Shown here piece by piece: positions 8,283 through 15,918 of a DNA stretch of 64,000 bases. Position 1 is the stretch's first letter, and every line of letters starts with the position of its first letter. Where the stretch lies: contig NZ_KK088561.1 in NCBI RefSeq assembly GCF_000600335.2, positions 16,690 to 80,689 on the forward strand. The letters run 5' to 3'. The translations under genes and the position numbers were made by a program. Source of the DNA: Rubellimicrobium mesophilum DSM 19309. Its GTDB lineage: Bacteria > Pseudomonadota > Alphaproteobacteria > Rhodobacterales > Rhodobacteraceae. The notes beneath the pieces are model-generated. The model was given only the letters and a program-made list of their open reading frames with translations. It did not search any database and was not told where the DNA came from.

Positions 8283-9610
8283 CTACTCCGCCGCGTCCCG
8301 GGCGAGGGCAGGCGCCCCGTAGGGCACGTTCCGCCCGCCGTAGCGCCGGACGCGAATGTTGCACTGCTCCGCGTGCCCCACGAACCCCTCCAGCAGGCAG
8401 AGCCGCGAGCCGTATTCCCCCACCAGCGCCGCCGCCTCATCCGTCAGGATGCGCTGGTAGGAGTGCGTCTTGAGGAACTTGCCAACCCAGAGCCCGCCGG
8501 TGTAGCGCCCCGCCTTGCGCGTGGGCAGCGTGTGGTTGGTGCCGATCACCTTGTCGCCGTTCGCGACGTTGGCGCGCGGCCCCAGGAAGAGCGCCCCGTA
8601 GCTCGTCATGTTCTCCAGGAACCAGTCGTCCCGGTCGGTCATGACTTGGACGTGCTCGTAGGCCATGTCGTTGGCGACCTGCAGCATCTCCTCGTCGGTG
8701 TCGCAGAGGATCACGTCGCCGTAGTCGCGCCACGACACCGAGGCGGTCTCGGCGGTCGGCAGGACTCCCAGCAGCCGCTCGACCTCCGCCATGGTCCCCT
8801 CCGCCAGCCGGCGCGAGGTGGTGATGAGGCAGGCGGGCGAGTTGTACCCGTGCTCGGCCTGCCCGAGGAGGTCCGTCGCGCAAAGCTCCGCGTCCACGGT
8901 GTCGTCGGCGATCAGCATGGTCTCGGTCGGCCCGGCGAAGAGGTCGATCCCGACGCGCCCGTAGAGCTGCCGCTTGGCCTCGGCGACGTAGGCATTGCCC
9001 GGCCCCACGAGCATATCGACCGGCTTGATCGTCTCGGTCCCCAGCGCCATGGCGCCCACCGCCTGCATCCCGCCCAGGACGTAGATCTCGTGCGCGCCGC
9101 CCAGGTGCATCGCGGCAACGATGGCCGGGTGGGGCGCCCCTTCACCGGCGGCGCAGAGGCGACGATGCGCGGCACCCCGGCCACGTTCGCCGTCAGCACG
9201 CTCATGTGCGCCGAGGCGACCATGGGGAACTTGCCGCCGGGCACGTAGCACCCCACCGACTGCACGGGGATGTTGCGGTGCCCCAGGATCACCCCCGGCA
9301 ACGTCTCGACCTCGATATCGCGCATTGAGGCCCGTTGCGCCTCGGCGAAGCGCCCGATCTGCTCTTGCGCGAAGCGGATGTCGGCCATGTCGCGGGCCGA
9401 GACCTTCTGCATCGCCGCATCGATCTCGGACGGCGAGAGCCGGAAGCTCGGCGGGTCGTAGTTGTCGAACCTCGCCGACAGTTCCCGCACCGCCGCGTCG
9501 CCCCGCGCGGCGATGTCGCCCAGCACCGTCTCGACCGTCGCGCGCACCTTGGCGTCGTCCTCGGCCCGCGCCGCCTCGGGCTTGCCGCGCTTCAGGTGCG
9601 TGATCGCCAT
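8283..9610 (-). CDS. hpsN: HpsN / histidinol dehydrogenase-like enzyme, frameshifted
   Basis: Together the two frames encode about 442 residues of the histidinol dehydrogenase family, closest by eye to sulfopropanediol 3-dehydrogenase (HpsN). Family zinc and catalytic residues are present: [12 protein letters not shown] (Gln, His), [11 protein letters not shown] (Glu-His pair), IGTNHTLPT and a C-terminal VGHAEQ His. HpsN oxidises (R)-2,3-dihydroxypropane-1-sulfonate to sulfolactate in two NAD-dependent steps. The ATG at 9610 has GGAGG five bases upstream. The reading frame breaks once, in the C-run at 9137-9140, where one base is missing; the protein is otherwise intact on both sides ([13 protein letters not shown] then [14 protein letters not shown]), so a sequencing error is likely. 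A histidine-biosynthetic hisD is unlikely in this catabolic setting. Substrate assignment is moderate. Confidence 0.7.
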
Positions 9611-9710
9611 GACCGCCTCCCACCTTGCGGCGCGCCCGGGCCGCCGCATTCCCAAGATCGTGCCCGGCGGAGTCGCTCGCACCGGCCCTCGCCCCAGATC
9701 CTAGCAATCT

Positions 9711-9724
9711 TGCATACGTTTTCA
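9711..9724. promoter_or_regulatory. LacI-type operator O3 upstream of the HpsN-like gene
   Basis: TGCATACGTTTTCA matches the TGCA-N6-TGCA pattern except in the last arm. It keeps the central CG and lies about 100 bases upstream of the HpsN-like start at 9610. It is the weakest of the four sites. Confidence 0.5.
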
Positions 9725-9819
9725 ACGATCATCTGGAGAGGGGTTCCGGCAAGCGAGTTCAGTCCCTTGACCATCCCTCCCGGACGCCGCCGGACAGGAC
9801 AAGCCGCGCCCCGCGCCTG

Positions 9820-10872
9820 TCAGCCCTGGCTGGCCAACCTGTCCCCCGTCTTCGCATCGAAGAGGTGGCAGATCGCCGCCGGCACGCGCATCGAGACCAG
9901 CTCGCCGATCTCGACGCGGACCTCCTTGTGCGCCTTGACCGCGACCAAGGCGCCGCCGGCCCGAACGGTGACCATGGTGGCATCGCCAAGGAGCTCGGTC
10001 GTGTAGGCCGGAGCGACGATCTCTCCCTCGGGGGCCAAGGTGGCATCCTCGGCCCGGAAGCCGAGCGTGACCGGCCCGTCCGGTGTCCTAAGGCCGGTGA
10101 TCGTGACGTTCTCCCCCTCGAAGACGCCGCCGCGCAGCGTGCCGTTCAGGAGGTTCATGGCCGGGTTGCCGATGAAGCCCGCCACGAAGGTGTTCGCGGG
10201 CCGGTCGTAGATGTCCGTCGGCGCGCCGATCTGCTGGACCACGCCACCCTTCATCACCACCACGCGGTCGGCCAGCGTCATCGCCTCCACCTGGTCGTGG
10301 GTCACGTAGATCGTCGTGACCTGCAGCTCGTGGCTCAGGTTCTTGATCTGCGCCCGGGTGGAAACTCGCAGCTTCGCGTCGAGGTTCGACAGCGGCTCGT
10401 CCATCAGGAAGACCGAGGGCTGCCGAACGATGGCCCGCGCGAGAGCGACCCGCTGACGCTGCCCGCCCGACAGGGCCGCCGGCTTCCGTTCGAGGAAATC
10501 CTCCAGCTCCACCATGGCCGCCGCGCGCCGCACCCGGGCATCGTGCTCCGAGGCAGGGATGCGACGAACCTTCAGCGGGAACCGGATGTTCTCGTAGACC
10601 GACAGGTTCGGGTAGAGCGCGTAGCTCTGGAACACCATGGCGATGTCCCGGTCCTTGGGGTCGAGGTTGTTGACCCGCTTCCCCCCGATCAGGATGTCGC
10701 CCGAGCTCGCGTCCTCCAGCCCGGCGATCATCCGCATCGTCGTGGTCTTGCCGCAGCCGGAGGGGCCCAGGAGCACCAGGAACTCCCGGTCCGAGATGGT
10801 GAGGTCGAGGTCCTTCACCCCCACGAAGGCGCCCCAGCGCTTGGTCACGCCTCTCAGCTCGATCTCGGCCAT
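9820..10872 (-). CDS. ABC transporter ATP-binding protein (MalK/UgpC type)
   Basis: An ATPase of 350 residues. Walker A is GPSGCGKTT (about residues 36-44), the Q-loop VFQSYALYPN, the signature LSGGQRQRVALARA, Walker B VFLMDEPLSNLDAKL, and the switch His YVTHDQVEAMT. A C-terminal TOBE-type regulatory domain follows (FRAEDATL, LLGDATMVTV). The ATG at 10872 has GGGAGG just upstream; longer frames upstream are not supported. It lies on the opposite strand from the 468-3687 transporter, which lacks an ATPase, and both have the same operator motif, so it very likely energises that transporter. Its own promoter would contain the palindrome at 10941. Confidence 0.9.
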   Translation of the reverse strand: MAEIELRGVTKRWGAFVGVKDLDLTISDREFLVLLGPSGCGKTTTMRMIAGLEDASSGDILIGGKRVNNLDPKDRDIAMVFQSYALYPNLSVYENIRFPLKVRRIPASEHDARVRRAAAMVELEDFLERKPAALSGGQRQRVALARAIVRQPSVFLMDEPLSNLDAKLRVSTRAQIKNLSHELQVTTIYVTHDQVEAMTLADRVVVMKGGVVQQIGAPTDIYDRPANTFVAGFIGNPAMNLLNGTLRGGVFEGENVTITGLRTPDGPVTLGFRAEDATLAPEGEIVAPAYTTELLGDATMVTVRAGGALVAVKAHKEVRVEIGELVSMRVPAAICHLFDAKTGDRLASQG

Positions 10873-10940
10873 GAGCCTCCCCGCACCCGCTCGCGTCCCG
10901 CCAAGTCTTGCGCCACCCGCCCGGCGTGGCAAGAACTTTC

Positions 10941-10954
10941 TGCAATCGTATGCA
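10941..10954. promoter_or_regulatory. LacI-type operator O4 upstream of the ATPase gene
   Basis: TGCAATCGTATGCA has perfect TGCA arms and a central CG. It lies 69 bases upstream of the ATPase start at 10872 and 47 bases below the stop of the SDR at 11001. This position suggests a LacI-controlled promoter that starts a new minus-strand transcript for the ATPase. Confidence 0.65.
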
Positions 10955-11000
10955 AACAGGGAGGCCGGGGCCGCATCCCGTGGATGCGACCCCAGTCCGG

Positions 11001-11762
11001 TCAGCGGGTGGTGTAGCCCCCGTCGATGACGACGACGCTGCCCGTCATGTAGCTCGACGCGTCCGTGCAGAGGAGCAGCGCCGCCGTGGCGATCTCCTCC
11101 ACCGTCCCGGCCCGGCGCATCGGCGTCATATCGGTCCAGACCTCCGCCCATTCCGGGATCTCGAAGCCGCCGGCCGTCATGTCGGTCATGATGTAGCCCG
11201 GCGCGATGGCGTTCACCCGGATGTTGTCCTTGGCGAGGTCGGAGGCGAGGCTCTTGGTCAGCATGTGCACGGCGGCCTTGGAGGCGTTGTAGGCCGTCTG
11301 GATCTGCGGGACGTTGCTGATGTGGCCCGAGATCGAGCCGATGTTCAGGATCACCCCGCCGCCCTGTGCCCGCATCGGCCGGATCGCGGCCCGGCAGGCG
11401 AAGTAGACCGAATCGAGGTTGACCGCCATCAGCCCCCGGTAGCGCTCGTCCGAGAAGTCCTCGGTCGGGCCGTGCATGGCGACGCCGGCGTTGTTCACCA
11501 GGATGTCGAGCCGTCCCCGGTCCCGCGCCACGCCCGCCACCAGGGCGTCAATGGCGCCGGGCTGGGTCACGTCGCAGGGCCTGTATTCGACCTTGTGACC
11601 CTCGGCCCTCAGCTCCTCCGTGCCGCCCGGGTCGGTCCGGGCCGAGACGATCACGTCCGCCCCCGCCTCGGCCAGCGCCCGCGCGATGCCGAGCCCGATG
11701 CCCCGCGTGCCCCCCGTCACCAGCGCTACCTTCCCGTCGGCGCGGAACCTGTCGATGATCAT
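11001..11762 (-). CDS. SDR-family oxidoreductase
   Basis: A classical SDR of 253 residues. The cofactor motif is TGGTRGIG (about residues 16-23), NNAG is followed by NIGSISG (Ser) and YNASK (Tyr/Lys), and the C-terminus ends VVVIDGGYTTR. It starts MIIDRFRADGKVALVTGG, as many polyol or gluconate-type SDRs do. It is the last gene of the minus-strand operon that begins upstream at 22558 or at the promoter near 15900, and lies 29 bases after the zinc dehydrogenase gene. Its likely job is a redox step on the sugar or polyol imported by the 12950-15813 transporter; the exact substrate is unknown. Confidence 0.85.
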   Translation of the reverse strand: MIIDRFRADGKVALVTGGTRGIGLGIARALAEAGADVIVSARTDPGGTEELRAEGHKVEYRPCDVTQPGAIDALVAGVARDRGRLDILVNNAGVAMHGPTEDFSDERYRGLMAVNLDSVYFACRAAIRPMRAQGGGVILNIGSISGHISNVPQIQTAYNASKAAVHMLTKSLASDLAKDNIRVNAIAPGYIMTDMTAGGFEIPEWAEVWTDMTPMRRAGTVEEIATAALLLCTDASSYMTGSVVVIDGGYTTR

Positions 11763-11791
11763 CTTTCTATTCCTCTTGCGGCCGCGCCCTT

Positions 11792-12907
11792 TCAGGGCCG
11801 CAGCGTGACCTTCAGCGACGACGACCCGTCGATCACCATCTGGATGCCCAGCTCGAACTCCTCGAGCGGCAGCTTGTGGGTGATGATCTCGTCCATCGGC
11901 AGCCGCCCCTCAGCGATCATGCGGATCGCCGTCTCATAGGCGTAGGGGCTCAGGTGGACGCCCTTGATGTCGAGCTCCTTCGTGTCCCCGATGATCGACC
12001 AGTCCGCCGTCACCGCCTCGCGGAACACCGAGAACTCGATGAAGCGCCCGCGCTTGCGGATCATGTCGAGCCCCTGCGTCACCGCGCGCGGCGCGCCCGT
12101 AGCCTCGACATAGACATCGCAGCCGTAGCCGCCCGTCAGCTCCTTGACCTTCGCGACCGCGTCCTCCTCGCGCGGGTTGATGGTCATGTCGGCGCCGCAG
12201 CGCTTCGCGAGGTCCAGCCGGGCCGGATGCAGGTCCAGCGCGATCAGCCGCTTGGGGTTCTTCATCCGCGCCGCCGCGACCATGCCCAGGCCGAGGCTCC
12301 CGCACCCCGCGATCACCACGGTGTCGTTGAACCGCAGCTCCGCCCGGTTGATCGTGTGGACGGCGCAGCCCAGAGGCTCCACGAAGACGCCATGCTCCGG
12401 GTCCATGCCTTCGGGCAGCTTGTAGTTCAGGGCCTTCCTCGGAAACACCATGTACTCCGCCCAGGACCCCGGCGTCCGCTGGTGGAAGCCGTAGATGTCG
12501 TGCGGCTCGCAGAGCCAGTAGAGCCCCTCCTTGCAGTAGAGGCACTCCCCGCAGGGCACGATCTGCTCCGAGCAGACATGGTCCCCGACCTTCAGCCCAT
12601 CGCGCCCCTCGGCCCCCTCGCCGAACTGCACCACCTGCGCCACGAACTCGTGCCCCACGGTGATCGGCGGCTCGATGTAGCGCCCCTGGCCGTCGTTGCT
12701 CCCCCAGATCTTCGGCGCGCCGTCATAGCATTTGCCGTCCGAGGCGCAGACCCCGGCGAGGATCACCTTCACCAGCACCTCGCCCGGGCCCGGCTTCGGC
12801 ACCGGCACCTGCTCCAGCCGGTAGTCGCGCGGCCCGTGGCAGACCACGGCCTTCATGGTTTCGGGGATGGCCTGAGCCAGCGTCTCGGGGTTGCTCTGGA
12901 TGTTCAT
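11792..12907 (-). CDS. Zinc-dependent MDR alcohol dehydrogenase, erythritol/L-threitol dehydrogenase-like
   Basis: A medium-chain dehydrogenase of 371 residues. Catalytic zinc ligands are Cys in AGVCASDGKCY, GHEF (His-Glu) and the EPLGC region. The structural zinc loop is CGECLYCKEGLYWLC, the nucleotide-binding motif GCGSLGLG lies near residues 205-212, and LDLHPARL follows. Overall it resembles erythritol/L-threitol dehydrogenases, which oxidise a C4 polyol to erythrulose. The gene lies between the ribose-type transporter and an SDR, consistent with polyol entry to the pathway. Other polyol dehydrogenases (sorbitol, xylitol type) remain possible, so no symbol is given. Confidence 0.8.
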   Translation of the reverse strand: MNIQSNPETLAQAIPETMKAVVCHGPRDYRLEQVPVPKPGPGEVLVKVILAGVCASDGKCYDGAPKIWGSNDGQGRYIEPPITVGHEFVAQVVQFGEGAEGRDGLKVGDHVCSEQIVPCGECLYCKEGLYWLCEPHDIYGFHQRTPGSWAEYMVFPRKALNYKLPEGMDPEHGVFVEPLGCAVHTINRAELRFNDTVVIAGCGSLGLGMVAAARMKNPKRLIALDLHPARLDLAKRCGADMTINPREEDAVAKVKELTGGYGCDVYVEATGAPRAVTQGLDMIRKRGRFIEFSVFREAVTADWSIIGDTKELDIKGVHLSPYAYETAIRMIAEGRLPMDEIITHKLPLEEFELGIQMVIDGSSSLKVTLRP

Positions 12908-12923
12908 TCTGTCACCTGTTCAT

Positions 12924-12939
12924 GGGGACGGGCGTCCCC
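12924..12939 (-). other. Small intergenic hairpin before the dehydrogenase gene
   Basis: GGGGAC and GTCCCC form a 6-base stem with a GGGC loop in the 42 bases between the ABC ATPase stop and the dehydrogenase start. It has no U-run. It may modulate read-through from transporter to enzyme genes. Confidence 0.35.
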
Positions 12940-12949
12940 GATATGTCCT

Positions 12950-13711
12950 TCAGCCGCCGACCATGAGCCGGACGACCTCCTCGTGCGAGGTCTCGCTGAT
13001 CCGCCGCTCCCCGGCCTCGACCCCGCGCCGCAGCACGATGATCCGGTCCGCCACAGCGAAGATGTCCTGCAGGTTGTGCGAGATGAAGATCACTCCGCGC
13101 CCCTGAGCCTTGAGCTGGTGGATGAGCGCGATCACCTTGCGCTGCTCCGGCACGCCCAAGGCGGCGGTGGGCTCGTCCATGATGAGGACGCGCGCGTTCC
13201 AGTAGACCGCCCGGCCGATCGCCACCGCCTGCCGCTGCCCGCCCGAGAAGTTGCTGACCGGCGCGTCCATCCGGCTCACGTGGAAGTCGAGCCGCGCCAT
13301 CGTCTCCCGCGCCGCCTCGGCCATTCGGCGGCGGTCGAGCACCGGCAGGAAGCCCAGCGCCTTCCGCATCGGCTCGCGCCCCAGGAAGATGTTGCCGCCG
13401 ATGGTCAGGTTGTCCGCGAGCGCCAGGTCCTGGTAGATCGTCTCGATTCCCCGGTCCCGCGCCTCCTGCGGCGAGGCGAAGCGCACCGGCTGGCCGTCCA
13501 GCAGGATCTCGCCCCCCGAGGGCGCGTAGACCCCCGAGACCGCCTTGATAAGCGTCGTCTTGCCCGCGCCGTTGTCCCCGGCCAGCGCCACGACCTCGCC
13601 CGCGCGGATGGTCATGGAGACTTCCTTGAGCGCCTGCACCGCGCCGAAGCTCTTGGACAGGTGCCGGATCTCGAGGAGCGGCGCCGTGGGGGTCCCGCTC
13701 AGGTCATTCAC
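12950..13711 (-). CDS. Ribose-type sugar ABC transporter ATP-binding protein (single domain)
   Basis: An ATPase of 253 residues with a single nucleotide-binding domain (FrcA type rather than the duplicated RbsA). Walker A is AGDNGAGKTT (about residues 42-51), the Q-loop IYQDLALADNL, the signature FSGGQRQAVAIGRA, Walker B LIMDEPTAALG, and the switch His FISHNL. It overlaps the permease gene by 8 bases and works with the permease at 13704 and the binding protein at 14827. Single-domain ATPases of this kind form homodimers in FrcBCA-like fructose, ribose or polyol systems. Confidence 0.88.
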   Translation of the reverse strand: MNDLSGTPTAPLLEIRHLSKSFGAVQALKEVSMTIRAGEVVALAGDNGAGKTTLIKAVSGVYAPSGGEILLDGQPVRFASPQEARDRGIETIYQDLALADNLTIGGNIFLGREPMRKALGFLPVLDRRRMAEAARETMARLDFHVSRMDAPVSNFSGGQRQAVAIGRAVYWNARVLIMDEPTAALGVPEQRKVIALIHQLKAQGRGVIFISHNLQDIFAVADRIIVLRRGVEAGERRISETSHEEVVRLMVGG

Positions 13712-14765
13712 TTTGCCGCCCCCCCGAGAACGACCGCTGCGCTTGGTCGATCAGCACCGAGATGATGATGACCACGCCGACGGAGATGAACTGCCAGAAG
13801 GGCTTCACGTCCACGAAGACGAGCCCGTACTGGATCACCGCGATCACGAAGGCGCCCGCGACGGTGCCGAGGATCGTGCCCGAGCCTCCGAACAGCGAGG
13901 CTCCTCCGATGACCACCGCGGCCACCGAGTCGAGCAGCAGCGGCTCGCCCGCCTGCGCCGCGCCGGCCGAGAACTGGGCCGTGTAGAGGACCCCCGCGAG
14001 CCCGGCGCAGGCCCCCGACAGGACGTAGAGGCGGAAGAGGTGCTTCCTGATGTCGATCCCCGCCCGCCGCGCCGCCTGCGGGTTGGCACCGATGGCGTAG
14101 TTGTGCTGCCCGAAGCGAGTCTGGCTCAGCACGTAGTGCATCAGCAGGATGAAAACGGCAGCGATGATGACCGTCCAAGGGATAGAGCCGAACAGCCGAC
14201 TGTTCCCCAGGGCCGACAGAACCGGGTTGCTGACGGGCACCGTCGTCCCGCCCGCGAGAAGGAAGGCCACGCCGCGCGCCACGCCGAACATGCCAAGCGT
14301 GCCGATGAAGGGCGGCACCTTGAGATAGGCCACGAGGAAGCCGTTCACGGCCCCAGGGATGCAGGCGATCAGGACCCCCGCCAGAAAGCCCACGAGCACC
14401 GCAACCGGCGCGGGCATCAGCGGATTGGCCCAGACCACCACATGGGCCGCGACCACGGCAGCCAGACCCATGATGAAGCCCAGCGACAGATCAATGCCGC
14501 CCGAGATGATGACGAAGGTCTGCCCGGTGGCGAGCAGGAGACGCGCCACCGCGAAGATTGCGATGGACTGGAGGTTGTAGGTGTTCCCGAGGAACGTGCC
14601 CCCGTAGACGATGCGCGCCCATCCCTCGAAGAAGAGAAGGAGCGCCCCGAGAAACAGCCAGGCGCGCAGCTTCGCGATGCGTTGGAGCAGCGTCAGCCGT
14701 CCCGCGCCATGGTCCGCCGGCGGAGCGACAGGGGCAGCCCGGTCGATATGGGGATCGGAGGTCAT
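13704..14765 (-). CDS. Ribose-type sugar ABC transporter permease
   Basis: A hydrophobic protein of 353 residues of the RbsC/FrcC family (branched permease family 2). A hydrophilic N-terminus of about 35 residues is followed by about eight to ten membrane helices. The typical segments ISGGIDLSLGF (near 90), GVNPQAA-like AIGANPQAARRAGI and GASLFGGSGTILG are present. It lies 61 bases after the binding-protein gene, separated by a strong hairpin, and overlaps the ATPase gene. It transports the same unknown sugar or polyol as the binding protein. Confidence 0.88.
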   Translation of the reverse strand: MTSDPHIDRAAPVAPPADHGAGRLTLLQRIAKLRAWLFLGALLLFFEGWARIVYGGTFLGNTYNLQSIAIFAVARLLLATGQTFVIISGGIDLSLGFIMGLAAVVAAHVVVWANPLMPAPVAVLVGFLAGVLIACIPGAVNGFLVAYLKVPPFIGTLGMFGVARGVAFLLAGGTTVPVSNPVLSALGNSRLFGSIPWTVIIAAVFILLMHYVLSQTRFGQHNYAIGANPQAARRAGIDIRKHLFRLYVLSGACAGLAGVLYTAQFSAGAAQAGEPLLLDSVAAVVIGGASLFGGSGTILGTVAGAFVIAVIQYGLVFVDVKPFWQFISVGVVIIISVLIDQAQRSFSGGRQSE

Positions 14766-14789
14766 GGATGGCGTCCCGGGAACAGGAAA

Positions 14790-14813
14790 AGGCCCGCCCC
14801 GGGGGACGGGCCT
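14790..14813 (-). other. Stem-loop with T-run after ribose-type binding-protein gene
   Basis: On the minus strand AGGCCCG pairs with CGGGCCT around a GC-rich 10-base loop, followed by TTTTCCTGTT. This has the shape of an intrinsic terminator but lies between the binding protein and its permease, so it probably works as a partial terminator that keeps binding-protein mRNA in excess. Confidence 0.65.
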
Positions 14814-14826
14814 CGGTTAGATAGGA

Positions 14827-15813
14827 TTACTCGGAGTAGATGAACTTGGCGACCTCGGGGTCGTCCACGTTCGAGGAGTCGAGCACCGTGAAGCCCGTGC
14901 CGATGGCCACCGGGATCGACTGTCCGGTCAGGTGGGCATAGGCCGCCGCCACGCCGAACCAGCCGATCTCGGCCGGGTGCTGGGCGATGGCCATGTCCAC
15001 GAGACCCGACTTGATGTTGTCCACGATGGACTGGGGCGCGTCGAAGGCCACGACCCGGATGGTGCCCGTCTGGCCGGCCTGCTGAACCCCGTTCGCCGCC
15101 CCGATGGCCGAGAAAAGGTTGGCGCCGAACACGCCCTTGAGGTTGGGGCTGCGCGCGAACACGGCCTGGAGCTGGGACGCCGCGTTGTTGGCGTCGTTGT
15201 TGTTGAACTGGGTCTCCAGAACTTCGATGTTCGGAAAGTTCTCCGACATCTCCAGCTTGAAGCCTTCCTCGCGCTGATCGGTGGTCGAGATGCCGGGGTT
15301 CACGTTCGAGACGTAGACCGCGCCCTCGCCGCCGATGGCCTCGGCGAGCGCCCGCGCCGCCATGCGCCCGCCCAGGACGTTGTCCGAGGCGATGTAGGAC
15401 AGCGGGAAGTCGGCGTCGCCCGCCCCGGTCTGGTACTTGCCGGTGCCGATGAAGGTGTCCACGGTGATGACCGGGATGCCGGCGTCCGCCGCGCGGCGCA
15501 GCGGCTCCACGAGCTGCGTGGTGTCGGTGGGGGCGATCAGGATGGCGTCCGGCTGGCGCGCGATGACGGCGTCGAGAACCGGCACCTGCTCCACCGGGTT
15601 GAAGTTCGGCGCGCCCTGGAACACGAGCTCCACCCCCAGCGCGTCGGCGGCGGCCTGCGCGCCCCGGTTCATCGTGATGTAGAAGGCGTCGGTCGTCAGG
15701 CCGGGGATCAGCGCGACGGTATACTTCGGGGCGTCCTGCGCCTTGCTGGCGCGAGGCAGCACCCCGGCGAGCGCAGCCAGTCCGGCGGCACCCAGAAGCG
15801 TGCGGCGTTCCAT
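14827..15813 (-). CDS. Ribose-type sugar ABC transporter substrate-binding protein
   Basis: A periplasmic binding protein of 328 residues of the RbsB/pentose family (Peripla_BP_4). The signal sequence MERRTLLGAAGLAALAGVL with ERRTLL is Tat-like, cleaved after about residue 25. Ligand-domain segments include VALIPGLTTDAFYITMNRG, DAILIAPTDTTQLVEPL, GIPVITVDTF and VVAFDAPQ. The ATG at 15813 has GGGAGGAC eight bases upstream; the longer frame upstream is antisense-like. A good sigma-70 promoter lies just upstream (15890-15918) and a terminator-like hairpin downstream, so it can be made independently and in excess of the membrane parts. Confidence 0.88.
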   Translation of the reverse strand: MERRTLLGAAGLAALAGVLPRASKAQDAPKYTVALIPGLTTDAFYITMNRGAQAAADALGVELVFQGAPNFNPVEQVPVLDAVIARQPDAILIAPTDTTQLVEPLRRAADAGIPVITVDTFIGTGKYQTGAGDADFPLSYIASDNVLGGRMAARALAEAIGGEGAVYVSNVNPGISTTDQREEGFKLEMSENFPNIEVLETQFNNNDANNAASQLQAVFARSPNLKGVFGANLFSAIGAANGVQQAGQTGTIRVVAFDAPQSIVDNIKSGLVDMAIAQHPAEIGWFGVAAAYAHLTGQSIPVAIGTGFTVLDSSNVDDPEVAKFIYSE

Positions 15814-15889
15814 GAGTTGTCCTCCCAAGATGGACGCAGGCGCCGATTCTGATGCGGGCGCTCCGCGTTGCCGAACTTCGGCGTGAGCG

Positions 15890-15918
15890 ATAACAGCGGC
15901 AGCGAACGATTGCGTCAA
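15890..15918 (-). promoter_or_regulatory. Candidate sigma-70 promoter for the ribose-type transporter
   Basis: On the minus strand TTGACG (15918-15913), a 17-base spacer and TGTTAT (15895-15890) make a near-consensus promoter 77 bases upstream of the binding-protein start. The -35 box overlaps the stop codon of the kinase-fusion gene, so the transporter genes can be transcribed apart from the upstream enzyme genes. Confidence 0.55.

Noticed and set aside
8283..9610. Assignment as the histidine-biosynthesis gene hisD
   Set aside because: The gene is in a catabolic, LacI-controlled setting without other his genes, and its sequence is nearer to HpsN-type enzymes by eye.
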